From: Xanthoparmelia taractica
Lineage: Eukaryota > Ascomycota > Lecanoromycetes > Lecanorales > Parmeliaceae
Assembly (NCBI GenBank): GCA_033085395.1
Contig: JANQBS010000358.1
Span: forward strand, 1-34,048
Direction: 5' to 3'
DNA: 34,048 nt
Below are positions 1 through 11,270 of this stretch, piece after piece; the first letter of the stretch is position 1; each line of letters opens with the position of its first letter. Position numbers and translations under genes: made by a program. The notes below the pieces were generated by a model. The model made no database searches. It saw only the letters and a program-made list of their open reading frames with translations, and had not been told where the DNA came from.

Positions 1-74
1 TAATTTTTTAAAAAAAGTTGAAAAAAAGTTGAAAACGACTATGTTCAACAGATACCACACCTTTCCGACCCGTA
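1..74 (-). mobile_element. Partial copy of the 276-bp hAT-like MITE
   Basis: The window opens inside an element whose right terminus ends with the inverted repeat ACACCTTTCCGACCCGTA at 57-74. The poly-A/GTTGAAAAAAAGTTG stretch just inside it is the reverse complement of the left end of the complete copy at 14261-14536. The other end lies outside the window, so the target duplication cannot be tested; the bases following it are ATTCCTAG. The copy is in the same orientation as the one at 32771-33046. Confidence 0.8.
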
Positions 75-673
75 ATTCCTAGTCGCAACGATCTTAGTTC
101 GATAGATAACGACGATAACAATAGAGATAATAAAAATAATAACGATAATAATAACGACAACGACCTTAAAAATATAAAGGATTCGACTTTAGTTTCCAGC
201 GATAAGAAAGAGAATAAGAGATTTATAACAACTATATTTAATTATAAGAGTCGTATAAAAAGATTCTCGATAGATCGCTTATACGCTTACGAACGATAAT
301 AAGTTACTAGAGACGATAAATTCGATTTAATATATAATATATCTAAAGAAGCGCTATATTAAAACTTAGATTCTAATATAATAGAAGAATATAATTAACG
401 AGAAAAGAAAAAACTTAAAAACTTAAAAAACTCGAATAATTATAAGACGTATTTATTTAATAAGAGAAAAGAAAGAAGAAGCGAATAAGATATTCTATAA
501 ACGAGTAAAGAAATATAAAATAAAGTATACTATATAGCTTAAAGATAATTCGATAGAAAGAGATATTATTAAAGTTTAAAGAGAAATTAGACGTCGAAGA
601 TAGATTAATAGTCGAAGAGAACTTAAAGATTCAAGTTAATTTATAAAAAGAAGAGGCTAAGATTACGTATAAG

Positions 674-813
674 TGTTAGGCTGTACGGAGTCATATGAGT
701 GCCTGTGAGTGCGCCATATGAGCTTAAATAGGGTGCGCCTTCTATGAAGCGCGGCACCCGAACCCATGAGTTATATTTTTAGTTCTATGATATAATTGAA
801 AAGCGCCCTCACA
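674..813 (+). mobile_element. Solo LTR, 140 bp, with 5-bp target duplication
   Basis: The segment starts TGTTAGG and ends CCTCACA, near-perfect inverted termini of LTR type (TG...CA). It is flanked on both sides by the identical 5-mer ATAAG (669-673 and 814-818). No internal retrotransposon follows, so it is best read as a solo LTR left by LTR-LTR recombination. It is clearly more GC-rich than the RIP-like DNA around it, which suggests insertion after that DNA was mutated or escape because the repeat is short. Strand is arbitrary because LTR polarity was not established. Confidence 0.75.
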
Positions 814-1499
814 ATAAGCGACGCTTTAAATCGATAGAATTTAAAGAATAATCGTAAGTATCTAGAAATTTATCTCACGTTAAACGATTATCTCTTAAAC
901 CTTTAGAATCGATAAGGTGTAATAAAGATTAAGAAGAAGAACTCATAGATCGAGAAGATTAATTCGATATTCGTAACTTCTTAAGCGCTCGAGAAGTCGA
1001 GATCGATATTACGAAGAATATATAAACTATTAGCGCGTCGTTATTAAATAAAAACAAGTGATTAAAGAATTATTATAAGCTATTGGATCGTACTTAGAGC
1101 TCTTAGGTTTCGAGAACAAGTCTTTTACTATTAAACTCGACTCTTAAATTATTAAAAGCATTAAGAATTTAAATAATTATCTACTTATAAACTATAAACT
1201 ATTATATATTCGTAAATTTTATTTCTAATAAGTTATAAAAAAAGAAAGTCTATTTTCGTATTTATTATAATAAGTTTAAATATTTCAAGAAATACCTTAT
1301 AAGAAACGCTTCGAATTTATATTATGATAGTATAATTCTCTAGAAATACTTTTAAAGATAATTATTTATCACGTAGAAAGTATATTAGAAGATATTAATA
1401 TAATATTATATCTTCGTCTCCTCTCTAGACGTAATCTATTCTTTTAACTTTAAAAAGAGCGTAAATGATAATATTATAAGACGTCAATCGTATTATAAC

Positions 1500-2626
1500 T
1501 ATCTCTCAATGTCAGACGAGCTGAACGGTAGTAGTTTCAGCGTATTCGAGTAAGGATTCTTAAGAACCAGTAGACGGACAATCACAAAGTTCAATATGGG
1601 TCTGTGCCCCGAGATAAAGTGGCAGGAAAGTATTGGAAATAATGCTGCAGCACCTCGAGTTGGCAAATCAGGGGTGCTCTCGGACCTTCTCCAACCCCTG
1701 TTTCATTCTTATATGCGCACGACTATGCGAGTACATACATAGCCTAGAGACCCCCCAGATATAGAATTAATCCTCCTGACCTCCATCAATTTCAACAGAA
1801 GGCTGCGGGCTGACCTCATGAACTCAATCGCCTAACAAGACAATAAAGATTTTGGTACATAAGATTCATACAGCCTCTTCCTCGGAAACATAGTCATGGC
1901 ACACTACCTTCACGGTCAATCACGCAAGAACTACCTTTTTGGTCTGCAACACTTGACTCTATTCGAATATATTCATTTGCTATCAGTTGATGCCTAACGC
2001 GCTGAAAAAGATGTCCATCCTTGCATTCGTTTACGCGGCTCAAAAGGCTTAGTAGCAATGCAGCATATCTGAAACGATGGAACACGGGAAGGGCTGCATA
2101 ATTGCCGAGACTCAGTACAGCCTGCAGCTAACATTCAGTCACAGCCAAGCAACGAGACTTGGTATTCGGTAAAGTGCGGCGCAATGATATGACCCTGCAT
2201 CTTGTTCTGGACAAGGCTGCACCACTCATTGACTATACCGAGATGTCCTCGCTGCAGGGCTCGGATATGAGTTCTTTCTGCAAACCTTCTCCGTACCACA
2301 GTCCCCAGAACATCTTTACGTGAAGAAAAAGGGGGAGCGTCTTTCATTGAAGACTTTGTATAGCAGGATGGCTTTGATTTTGATGAAAGGATTCAGGCAT
2401 ACCCTATTCATGTACTTTGCCACCTAATCATGGTCGGGCATCCTTCTTATCAAGGTGCGTAAGTGGTCTCCTTTTGTTTCAATATATATCTGCCTTTTGC
2501 ATTTAGGAAATCTTGCATGTTCTGCATTCTGCTTTATAGGCCTTACCCTGAAAAAAGAATTACTCCTTCTTGTCTTTTACAGGCAACGCTCATTCGTGTC
2601 ATCACAGCTGATCAGGCTTTGACTCA
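1500..2626. other. Balanced-composition intergenic stretch
   Basis: Composition is normal but no convincing gene is present. Two short minus-strand reading frames (1894-2085, 63 codons; 2135-2347, 70 codons) could be remnants of one degraded gene, but neither shows a motif I recognise and no plausible splice joins them. The last few hundred bases should hold the promoter and 5' UTR of the surface-protein gene that starts at 2627; no distinct TATA box was identified. Confidence 0.4.
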
Positions 2627-5600
2627 ATGTTCATACTCTCTTCTAATTTCAACCAAATGCTGTTTTTGCATTCTATCACTTTCTTATTTTTACTCTCTAA
2701 AGCTCAGCTTAGTCATGCGTCTAGCATTCTCAAAACTTCTCACCTACTTTCATCACCAACTACCAGTCAATTTTCCTCTGGAGGTCAAGGCATTCTCACC
2801 GCGACACCAACACTGTCCTGCTTCGTGAATTATCAGGATCCGGACCAAGGCATACTTTCACAATTCTGTGTGTGCAACGATACTATATCCTTGCCGATGA
2901 CGACGCCCATATCTCTACGTCTTGAACAGCCTTTTAGCGAATCATGTTCTTACTCCACAATTCCGGTGAGTACTTTGATACATCTAGCATAATGTGTTTT
3001 TAACATTGGTTCAAGCGCTGTCAAACATGTACGTCCGTTGGCTTTCCGCAAAATAGATGCTGGACTATTTCGAACTGTGATCCTCAGGCGACTGGAATTA
3101 ATTCTTCACCGTACGTGTCAACAGGACTCTACTTCTAGGTGAGAAAAAAGATACTAATTTCGCGACCTCCAGCTCTGCTAGCGAGACAAGCGATTGGGTC
3201 CAAAGTTGGTCTCTCTCCATCACGGCCGCGCCTTTGGCGACGTTGGCGTCTACAGGAAGATCAAATCTCAGCTTCACACACGGCAATGAATGCCAACTGC
3301 ATGATGCATATTGCTCGCTACAGGGGTCTGGACACTCAATGGACGGCTTAAGCGACGTGTGCCTTCTATGGGATACTGCTTGCTCCGGAGACAGATCGTC
3401 AGCAACTAAACAATTCTATGGAACTGTCGTTGGGGCCCTAGAGAAAAATAGCTGCTTCTACAGCCCCTCGATCGAGTGTACCAAAAACAACCCACTTGGC
3501 AGAATGTCTGCATTTAGTGAAGTCAAGGAATGGATGAGATCCCCACAGTGTGATCAAGAGAATCCTGCGGTAATGAATCTTAAGGGAACTAATGATGAGT
3601 ACTTGATCAATCAAGACTCTTTTTTCAATCAAACTTGTTGTGGCGACTGTGAAGTTGCTGCTGATCAGGCCGATGTTTACTATTGGCCAAATAACCATAC
3701 CGATACATCTTGTCTGAGTATTATCGGTGATGGAGTTAGTGATCTTGCCGTTGGTGGCACGACCGAAGGACCTGGCCAGATTTATTGGGGCTGTACAACA
3801 TACTTCTCAGTTTCTGGGTGGCCTAGCCCCGGATCGCCCTTTCTTGCAAAGACAGCGACACTGACGACTATCGCGTCCATCACATTCAGGACATACCTCT
3901 ATAATCCATGGACCGAATTATGCGACAAGCCTTCGGTGTCTTTGACTTCGGCTTCAAATACAATAGTAAAATCTAATGGTACATCGCGGCTTATCCGTCC
4001 TCGTGGGCATACTTTGCTCGCACCAAACGCATCAGTGAGCACTGCCGTACTCGGCGATTTTACTTTGTAGGTCTCCTTCCGTACCTCTATCTGTAAAGTT
4101 CGACGTTATCTTGATACCTTTTTAGTACCTCTCCGTCTATATATATGAATTTCCATGGCTTAAATGCGGGCGATAATTGTGGCAGCACATCCATATCATC
4201 TACCATGCTAGCTTTCTCAGACGAAGAGTTGTCAACGATAGCTGGGCCTGTCGGGTTTTTCCCAAAGATGCAGCAATTTAATCCGGCAGATCTTCCTTGT
4301 CCCCCTCAAAGTGTAATGGTAAATCAGCCCCCAAAAGATGTGTTACTCTATTTCACTAACATTCATACCTACAGTATCAGAATTGGTACACACCATTGCC
4401 AGGCGTACCGTATCGTCCTTTCTTCGCTTTCCCTGACAAGATTAGGAAGGAAATACCCTTTTTCAAATACTGTAACGCATTCTGGTTCAGCGTATTCGAT
4501 CCCCCTCGAGCGTTGACACCAGCGCTGGTATTGGCCCCTGACGTCACGACCAATGAGCCAAAGGTACCCTCGAAAACGCCAGAGCCTAGTGCTGTTGGTG
4601 ATCCTGGCCCACGAAAGACTGCTACAGCTGCGGATCCAGCTTCCTTTTTTAATCCTACTGCTCACCCTGACCCAATACCTCAGCCCAAACAGACCGCAAC
4701 TTCGCCAGACGCTGATCCAGCTAAGAGCAAATCTCCCACACCTGCCGACAACAACCCTGCCTTGCCAGATCCAAACGCAAAGCAGCCCGCCCAGTCCGCT
4801 GATCCAGCTGACAGCAAATCTCCTGTCCTTCCAGACCCAAAAGCGCAACCTCCCGCTCCGTCCGCTGATCCCTCCCCAACCTCACCTGAAATTGCAGATC
4901 CCAATCTTTCATTTCATCCAGATGCTCAATCACAAGGTAAAGGCTCCCCTCAGACAACGATCCAACTTTGGCCGCAATTAAACAACGGGCCGATAACCAT
5001 ATTCATAGGAAGTAAACCTGACGCAGCGGAGAGCCCTACTAGTATAGGGGCGCTGATATTCAACGCTCTTGGAAAGTCAGATACACCGGCCAAACCTAAC
5101 GGGGTATCTGATCCCAAAAGCTCAGTTGTAGGCCCTGTTTCTTCCTTTCCAACTATCAAAGTAGCCGATCAGCTGTTGACGATCTCGGACCCGTCCGCTG
5201 TCTCAATAGCCGACACGATCCTCACGCCTGGAGGTGCTGGTACCACCATCGCTGGCACGCCTGTGAGCTTAGCGCCTTCAGGCAATTTAATAGTTGGCAC
5301 TGAAACTTCTCACCAGAGCTCTACGGTCCTCACTATAGCTGGGCATATCATTATGGCCAATCCGACATCCTTCCAAGTTGCAGGGACGCCAGTAAAAGCG
5401 GGAGCGCCCGCTGTGACAATTTCAGGGACACCGATCAGCATCGGTCTATCCGGAGATCTGATCATTGGAAGCAGTGTTACTCCTAATTCCCCGCCTGCAG
5501 CAATCTTCACCGTCGGAGCTCAGCGTTTCACAGCAGATGGGGCTGATCTCATCGGATCTGATACCACTGTCCATGCCGGTGACCCAGCAGTACTGGTAGG

Positions 5601-6510
5601 AGGCACGTCGGCAAGCCTAGACTCATCCGGAGTGTTGGTCTTGGGTATTTCCACGACTACTCTCGCGGGACTTTCACCGTCGTCCATTTACACCGTTGGT
5701 GACGAGACATTCACAGCCAACCCTACCAAGTTCTCAGTAGCGGGAACAACTTTATTGGCGGGGAGGCCGGGCATAATGGTCAGCAGCACTTCTATATCAT
5801 TGAATCCTTCAGGTTCCCTCATTCTTGGTGCGAAAACCATTACTCTCTCGACTCCAACACCAGCAGTCGTTACGACGGATGAACAAGTATATACGATTGA
5901 ATCAAGCGAGATGATAGCTGTCAATGGCATCACGCTTAGCAGTGGAGGTCCCGGGGCAAAGATCAATGGGACACCTATGAGTGTAGGCTCAGGTGGCTTC
6001 ATTATCGGCACCAGTACCATCCCTCCACAGACCCCAACGCCCAGAATAGTCACGACGGATGGACAAGTATTTACAATCGAGCCAAGCGGGCTGATGGCTA
6101 TTGATGACAGCACTCTGAGCAGCGGAGGTCCCGGAACGACGATCAGTGGGACCCCGATAAGTGTGGGCTCGAATGGCTTCATTATCGGAACGAATACCAT
6201 TCCTCTCACGAGTTCAACACCCTCAGTCATCACCACGGACAGGCAGATTTTCACAGTGGAGCCAAATGGAGCCATTCATGTGGATGGTGCGACATTGAGC
6301 AGTGGAGGTTCTGGGGTCACTATCAACGGGATTCCTATGAGTGTGGGCGCGGGTGGCTTTGTAATAGGGTCGGATACGATCAGCTTGCCAACAGCTAATG
6401 CCTCTGCCTCTGGCCCTATAGTTCCGTTCAAGGGCGCCGCACCAAAAGCTCACGAGTTGTCGAAATTATTGTTGTTATCATGTGGGCTCGCGACATTAAT
6501 GGTGTTGTAG
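2627..6510 (+). CDS. GPI-anchored, repeat-containing secreted surface protein
   Basis: Five exons: 2627-2965, 3016-3110, 3173-4066, 4126-4318, 4375-6510, giving 1218 residues. All introns are 50-62 nt, GT...AG, and keep frame. The start could equally be the Met at 2657, which gives a textbook signal peptide (LFLHSITFLFLLSKAQ). A Cys-rich ectodomain follows (RCQTCTSVG, FFNQTCCGDCEVA), then the segment FTSPSIY...LSTI and the W-Y...PYRPFFAFPDK...FDPPRALTP block that I recall from a conserved family of uncharacterised fungal surface proteins. Next comes a Pro/Ala/Asp-rich linker (about 4520-4930) and about seven 60-residue beta-type repeats with SGTPxS and GxxIIGTxTI motifs (about 5150-6410). The C-terminus (LSKLLLLSCGLATLMVL) is a GPI-attachment signal. 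Wall protein or adhesin is the likely role; ligand and function are unknown. Confidence 0.82.
5150..6410 (+). repeat. About seven tandem 60-codon repeats in the surface-protein gene
   Basis: Unit starts fall near 5154, 5326, 5506, 5689, 5871, 6051 and 6231. The last four are spaced by 180-182 bp, and the final three are by far the most alike (TTDEQVYTIE, TTDGQVFTIE, TTDRQIFTVE, each followed by LSSGG and GGFIIG or similar). The first four use a diverged TVGxxxFTANP opening. The exact codon period with greater similarity at the 3' end indicates recent duplication or gene conversion of the last units. Confidence 0.85.
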
Positions 6511-6937
6511 AATGGGGTGACATTATTTGTTGTAGCTCTGAATCATAGCACTGGACGATAAATTTTTCAACAGAGATGATCCTGCTATTGATGTATCGAG
6601 CAGCTGGCTCTTAAAAGACCTCGCCCTTTCGTTCCCTTGGAACATCATGATCTAGGACAATCGTTTGTCATGGCGGTCAATCCTGGAGCTGGGTTTCCTT
6701 CCTTCCACATACTCCAGCCTTCTTATCCAAAAATCTTTGTAAGCGTCTTAGAGTTTTGACCGTTTTGTATATACCGCTGTACTGCACACTTCAGATAGAG
6801 AGTATCATTTCTGTGAGGGACTCATTTTCATGAAGGAATGAGTGTCGGCTGGTGGCTTTACAAGCGGTAAGCTTAGCATTTCTAGTAGTTACCGTGAAGA
6901 TCCTAGTGAACATCTAGCAAGTCTTTCTATTGACGAG
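6511..6937. other. Intergenic stretch upstream of the P450 remnant
   Basis: No open gene can be supported. The sequence may contain decayed 5' exons of the P450 pseudogene that follows, for instance around 6600-6760, but the frames are broken by stops and I could not align any recognisable N-terminal P450 segment with confidence. Confidence 0.35.
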
Positions 6938-7785
6938 TATATTACAGACCATGGAATTTGAGGCTGCGAAGGCAATTAATAACTACCACAGCTTACCAGA
7001 ACATGAACAAACCAGTGGGCATGGCATTGCAGAGAAAACCGAACAGACCCCAAATTTTCTCTATCAAATCCTTACTTCTGACCTACCAGAGCAAGAGAAA
7101 ACCAAAGAACGCATAGGACAAGAAGCCTTCTCTATCATCGCTGCTGGAGGCGAGACTGTTGGTCGAACGTTGACTACTGTAACCTACCATCTGCTCTCGA
7201 ATAGAGCTATACTTGAGAAGTTGAGGAAGGAGCTAAGGGAAGCTCAACCTGATTTCCGAGTCCCTCTCGAAGTCCAAAAGTTGGAACAGTTACCCTTCCT
7301 CGTGAGTCACCAAGAAACCGTTGTACCAATGGCAGATTTAGTCTTTTAATATCGAGGTGTTCTGACACTACTTGTAGACAGCGGTTATAAAAGAGTCGAT
7401 GCGCTTGTGGGGTGTGATGGCTTCACGATCACCTCTGGTGGCACCATGTCCCTTGCATTACGGGGACTGGGTCATACCGTCACATGTAAGTAGCATGGTC
7501 TCGTACGCTCATATTCTCATGCTGCCCTGAGAAGTACTGCCCCAATCCCAAGCCTGTAACTTCGAACCGGGATTGGAACAAAACTATTTGTCTCTTTTGA
7601 ATCGTCGAGAAAGAGCTATGGTCAAAATAAGTGATATGATAGACTGCCGTCTGGTAGAGTATTTTTCCAGTCGTAGCGACCTCTTTCGAGCCGCAACGGA
7701 TGTAAGGGACATGATACCGACTAAAAATTTTTGGGGGATTACAGTCGAGAGAAATAGTTCTATTTATATAGACAATACAACATAA
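6938..7785 (+). pseudogene. Cytochrome P450 pseudogene (C-terminal half)
   Basis: A first coding segment runs to 7301 and contains the I-helix oxygen-binding motif AAGGETVGRTL followed by TVTYHLLSN. A 76-nt intron (7302-7377, GTGAGT...TAG) joins it in frame to the K-helix ExxR motif KESMRLWG and then PLHYGDWVIPSH. At 7485 there is a GTAAGT donor, after which frames are disrupted: a meander-like KYCPNPK...NRDW segment is readable near 7533-7575. The frame at 7573-7785 (DLFRAATDVRDM, GITVERNSS) resembles the usual P450 C-terminus. In that last frame the heme loop FxxGxRxCxG appears as LLNRRERAMVK, so the Cys ligand would be Met (codon 7618-7620). The N-terminal membrane anchor and about 250 residues are missing. 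Family assignment is firm; the alignment of the decayed heme loop is inference. Confidence 0.75.
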
Positions 7786-7850
7786 GAGCGCAACAGTCCG
7801 ACTCGCTTTTGCGTCGGATGCTATTTCGTGCACACTAAAGACAAACCTTA

Positions 7851-8158
7851 CTCGTATTCCCTGGGATATGCAACTCCCTGGAATATGCAACATTAGGGCT
7901 AGGGCTTAGATAGATTTCTAACCCTGATAGTATAGTTAGGGCTAGGGTTATTACCATCATAACTTCAATATCGTAGTAAACTCGATATATCTTGGTAGAA
8001 TACACTTTTTTTATTACTATTAATAAGTATAAAGTATGTAGAAATCTAGAATATTAGTTAGAACGTTCTATATAGATCGATAAATCAAGATAAATTAAAA
8101 AACGTCGAAATTCTAATCTAGCCCTAGCCCTAATGTTGCATATCCCAGGGAATACGAG
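7851..8158. mobile_element. TA-flanked MITE, about 308 bp
   Basis: The ends are inverted copies: CTCGTATTCCCTGGGATATG at the left and its complement, ending GGGAATACGAG, at the right. The match then continues through ATTAGGGCTAGGGC. Each end is flanked by the dinucleotide TA (7849-7850 and 8159-8160), the target duplication of Tc1/mariner/pogo-type elements. The left repeat carries an extra 17-bp partial duplication (TCCCTGGAATATGCAAC). The interior is AT-rich and non-coding. It lies just past the end of the P450 remnant and ahead of the GMC gene promoter. Confidence 0.75.
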
Positions 8159-8898
8159 TAGGGCTGATGATCGACTTGCCCCCAATAAAGTACAACAGTA
8201 ATTTGTTGATCTTCACCGCTTACAACATATCGAATTTATTGAGTCACGGGCCAGCTAGAATGGATAGGCCTGGCCAGGGATGTATGACAGCCTTCATCGC
8301 GATTTAATGCTAAATAAAGCGCAGTTTGAATAAAACATGGGACTGACTTGGTAAGCAGTGTCGGTGGCTTACTTCCTTATCGTCAGTGGCTTCGCATGTA
8401 GTCCTGCAAATTGGCCCCGACCTGTCGGTTGATTAGGGATTGCCTCTACTTTCCGGCTCCGCGGTTCTTCACGCTTCATGAAATTGGCGACTGTCAGCAT
8501 CGATTCCCGGGTTCTCATACCCATCTCTTCTGTGATACGTGTGCGCTTCACTGCACCCTAAGACCCGCTTACACGTACGGTTACGTTGTAACTTAGAGAA
8601 AATCCCGCAAATTACCAACATTGACCCATTTCACGACGAGCTGCTCTGGCGTATGCGGTATGCACATGTCAAGATGACCCGTCCCACTTAGCGTGTCTGG
8701 GCAATGATCTGTTCAAACTGGCGATCGCACGTGCCTCGGGAACGGAAACATACAGTAGCCTCACAACGAAGGTAAGATATATCAGTACCCTGGTTTTCTG
8801 GGCACATCGCCACCGCACGATTTTTCTATTACTACCAAGTTTCCTCATCACCTAGAAAGAAAACACTGAGAACTTTGACTTTCAGGCTCCATGATATC
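8159..8898. other. Intergenic stretch, presumed GMC promoter region
   Basis: No coding segment could be supported; the short frames here (about 60 codons on either strand) show no motif. The distal part should contain the promoter of the GMC oxidoreductase gene beginning at 8899. No defined regulatory motif was identified. Confidence 0.35.
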
Positions 8899-11243
8899 AT
8901 GGCTCCTTCATACAGCATACGAATACTCTTCAACATTCTATTCATGACCAGCAAGCTTTTTGCTCAGCAGCTCAAGTAAGTAAACACAATTTTTCCTTCA
9001 AATCTTGCATCTAAAGACAACGAACCGAGCATAGCCAATGGCTAACTGCCTTCTCACAGTATTCCGAGCATAAACGAGCAAATCCAAGCCGTAGGGCTCT
9101 TAGGATCCCACTTCGGCGTCCCCGGCATTTCAGGCTCGTACGACTATGTGATCGTGGGAGGGGAACCGCTGGTCTCACCTTAGCACGGCGACTCGCAGCC
9201 AATACCTCCATTACCGTCGCCGTCATCGAAGCTGGCGGTCTTTACGAGCTAGACAATGGCAACTATAGCGAGATACCAGCAGATGCTATATACTGGGTTG
9301 GTGCGGGACCCACCCGGAACCCGCTCGTTGATTGGTATCAATTCACCGAACCTCAGCCTGTGAGTCGATACCGGGAGCGCTGCCCATCGCCAATTCGATG
9401 GCAGCGAAATCAATTGCTGATGCTCCACTACAGGGCTTCGACGGTAGAACAATCCATTATCCGTCAGGAAAGACATTTGGTGGAGGAAGTGCTCGCAATC
9501 TTCTTTGGTACCAAAGGTTCGTCCTTGGTTCCTCATAGTCCTGGCAAATCCTGTTCTATACCAAACTTCTGACGTTGACTTCTCTTGCAGAGGATCTAAA
9601 GGCTCTTACCAGAGGTGGGCCGACCAAGTCGGCGACGCGAGCTACGAGTTTGATCAATTCCTGCCGTATTTCAAGAAAAGCGTCCAATTTCAGCCACCTT
9701 CTCCAGATCGGCCGGCGAATGCGACTGCCAGATATGACCCAAAGACACTCACTACATCAGGGGGACCCCTGAAGGTGGGATATCCATCGTGGGTGAACGG
9801 TATATCTTCCTGGATCGCGCGGTCACTCCTTTCGCTGAACCTCACCGAGTTGCCTGGTTTGACAAGCGGAAATATATTAGGCTGGTCCTACGTCGCAGAG
9901 ACTCTAGATTCTCAGACTCAGACGAGGTCTTCTTCCGAAACTTCTTTCCTAAGAGAGGCATTGGTAGAGACTACTAATTTACAGTTATACAAAACCACCG
10001 CGGCGAAGGAGATACTGTTCGATGCTTCAAAAACGGCAACTGGCGTCCGCGTCAATTCTGGTGGATTTAATATCAGATTAATGCAAGTAAAGAGGTTATT
10101 GTCTCCGCGGGAGCGGTGGGTCGAAAAAATGAATTAAATCTTTTGACATCAATGACTAACACTTCCAGTTTCGCTCACCGCAATTGCTCATGGTATCTGG
10201 TATCGGGCCTAGAGCGACTCTAGAGCAGTTGGAGATCCCTGTCCTGTCGGACAGACCTGGCATTGGTCAAAACATGTTTGTAAGTACATCTAGTAGGACT
10301 ATGCGTATCTCTACAGCTGACGGACCGAATCAGGACCATGTTCTCTTCCGCTCAGTGTACCCTGCCAATCTGATAACGCACAGTCAGCTTACAAGCGATC
10401 CCGACTTTCTAGCCGCATCCGTGCAGGCGTACAATGACCATCGAACCGGCATCTTGACGAACTGTGGAGGAGACATAGTCGGTAAAGCCATGTCATCGCC
10501 CCAGAGGGGGTCAACCAAAGTATTTCACTGATTTGCCACCACGTCGCTTAGGTTTCGAAAAACTACCCACGAACGCAACAAGTGCTCAAACTCGCGCGGA
10601 TCTAGATGCAACCTTCGGCCCCGATTGGCCAGACATTGAACTCCTCTTTTACGACGGCGATCTGGTGAGCGTCCCCGCGGATTCTCGCAACTACGTATCC
10701 TCACTCGCGGGGCTCGTCGCTCCGTTTTCCAGAGGCAACGTCACCATCAACTCCACGGACACGGCCGTCAACCCCGTCATCAGCCCGAACTGGCTCCTCG
10801 ATCCGCGCGATCAGGAAGTGGCAATCGCAGGCTTCCGGCGTACCAGGGAGATTTTCCAGACAAACATCATCCGGCCCATACTCACGGGGCCTGAGGCTTT
10901 CCCTGGATTAAACGTGACGAGTGAAAAGGATATCCTCGAGACGCTGATGCAAAGTGCCTCAAGCATCGATCACGCAGCGGGCACTTGCGCAATGGGGAAG
11001 TCGAATGATCCCAATGCTGTGGTGGATTCCCAGGCGAGGGTTTTGGGAGTGAAGGGATTGCGAGTTGTGGATGCGTCGGCGTTTCCGTTCTTGCCTCCCG
11101 GCCATCCACAGAGTACTGTCTGTAAGTCCTGAGTCAAAATTTTCTACTTTCAACATGTTCATAATTAATGTGGTCGTATAGATGCTCTTGCGGAGAAAAT
11201 TGCGGATGACATATTGAGCGGCGGAAGAGCTGCGGCAGTCTAG
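8899..11243 (+). pseudogene. GMC oxidoreductase (aryl-alcohol-oxidase-like), two frameshifts
   Basis: The exons inferred are 8899-8975, 9060-9359, 9434-9516, 9591-10115, 10169-10279, 10334-10481, 10552-11121 and 11182-11243. A signal peptide (SIRILFNILFMTSKLFAQQ) is followed by the FAD-binding start SYDYVIVGG, the GKTFGGGSARN signature, YQRWADQVGD, the second GMC signature SPQLLMVSGIGP, and both catalytic histidines (IDHAAGTCAMG, PPGHPQSTVY). Family members oxidise alcohols or sugars with FAD and make H2O2 outside the cell. The frame is lost twice by one missing base: in the G run 9160-9163, inside the GxGxxG dinucleotide-binding loop, and near 10067-10072 before KEVIVSAGA. Everything else, including all seven introns, is intact, so this is either a very young pseudogene or an assembly error. 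Intron 3 uses an unusual GTTCGT donor. Confidence 0.85.
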
Positions 11244-11245
11244 GC

Positions 11246-11270
11246 TGGGGGAGGGGGGTGGGGGGTGGGG
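11246..11270 (+). other. G-quadruplex-type tract between convergent genes
   Basis: Four runs of 4-6 G separated by single A or T bases lie immediately after the stop codon of the plus-strand GMC gene and about 100 bp from the stop of the opposing GMC gene. The pattern satisfies a canonical intramolecular quadruplex motif on the plus strand. It would be in the transcript 3' UTR of the first gene; any role in termination is inference. Confidence 0.7.

Larger units (their letters stand above)
1..1500. other. AT-rich, RIP-like block 1
   Basis: The stretch is dominated by A and T with very many TA dinucleotides and stop codons in all frames, and no gene can be supported. This is the composition expected from RIP acting on repeated DNA in ascomycetes, although the RIP index was not computed. 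It contains a partial 276-bp-family MITE at its left edge and a GC-richer solo LTR at 674-813. Composition changes abruptly to normal near 1500. I could not identify the transposon that the AT-rich sequence derives from. Confidence 0.7.

Noticed and set aside
1894..2347. Two short minus-strand frames as a possible gene
   Set aside because: No signal peptide, domain or workable splice connects them, and neither shows a recognisable family pattern.
5688..6275. 195-codon minus-strand open frame inside the surface-protein repeats
   Set aside because: It is the antisense shadow of the 60-codon repeats; its own apparent repetition follows from theirs and it has no independent motif.
7890..8140. 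TTAGGG-like units as a telomere or interstitial telomeric repeat
   Set aside because: Only one or two imperfect units occur, in opposite orientation at each end, because they belong to the inverted repeats of a TA-flanked MITE.
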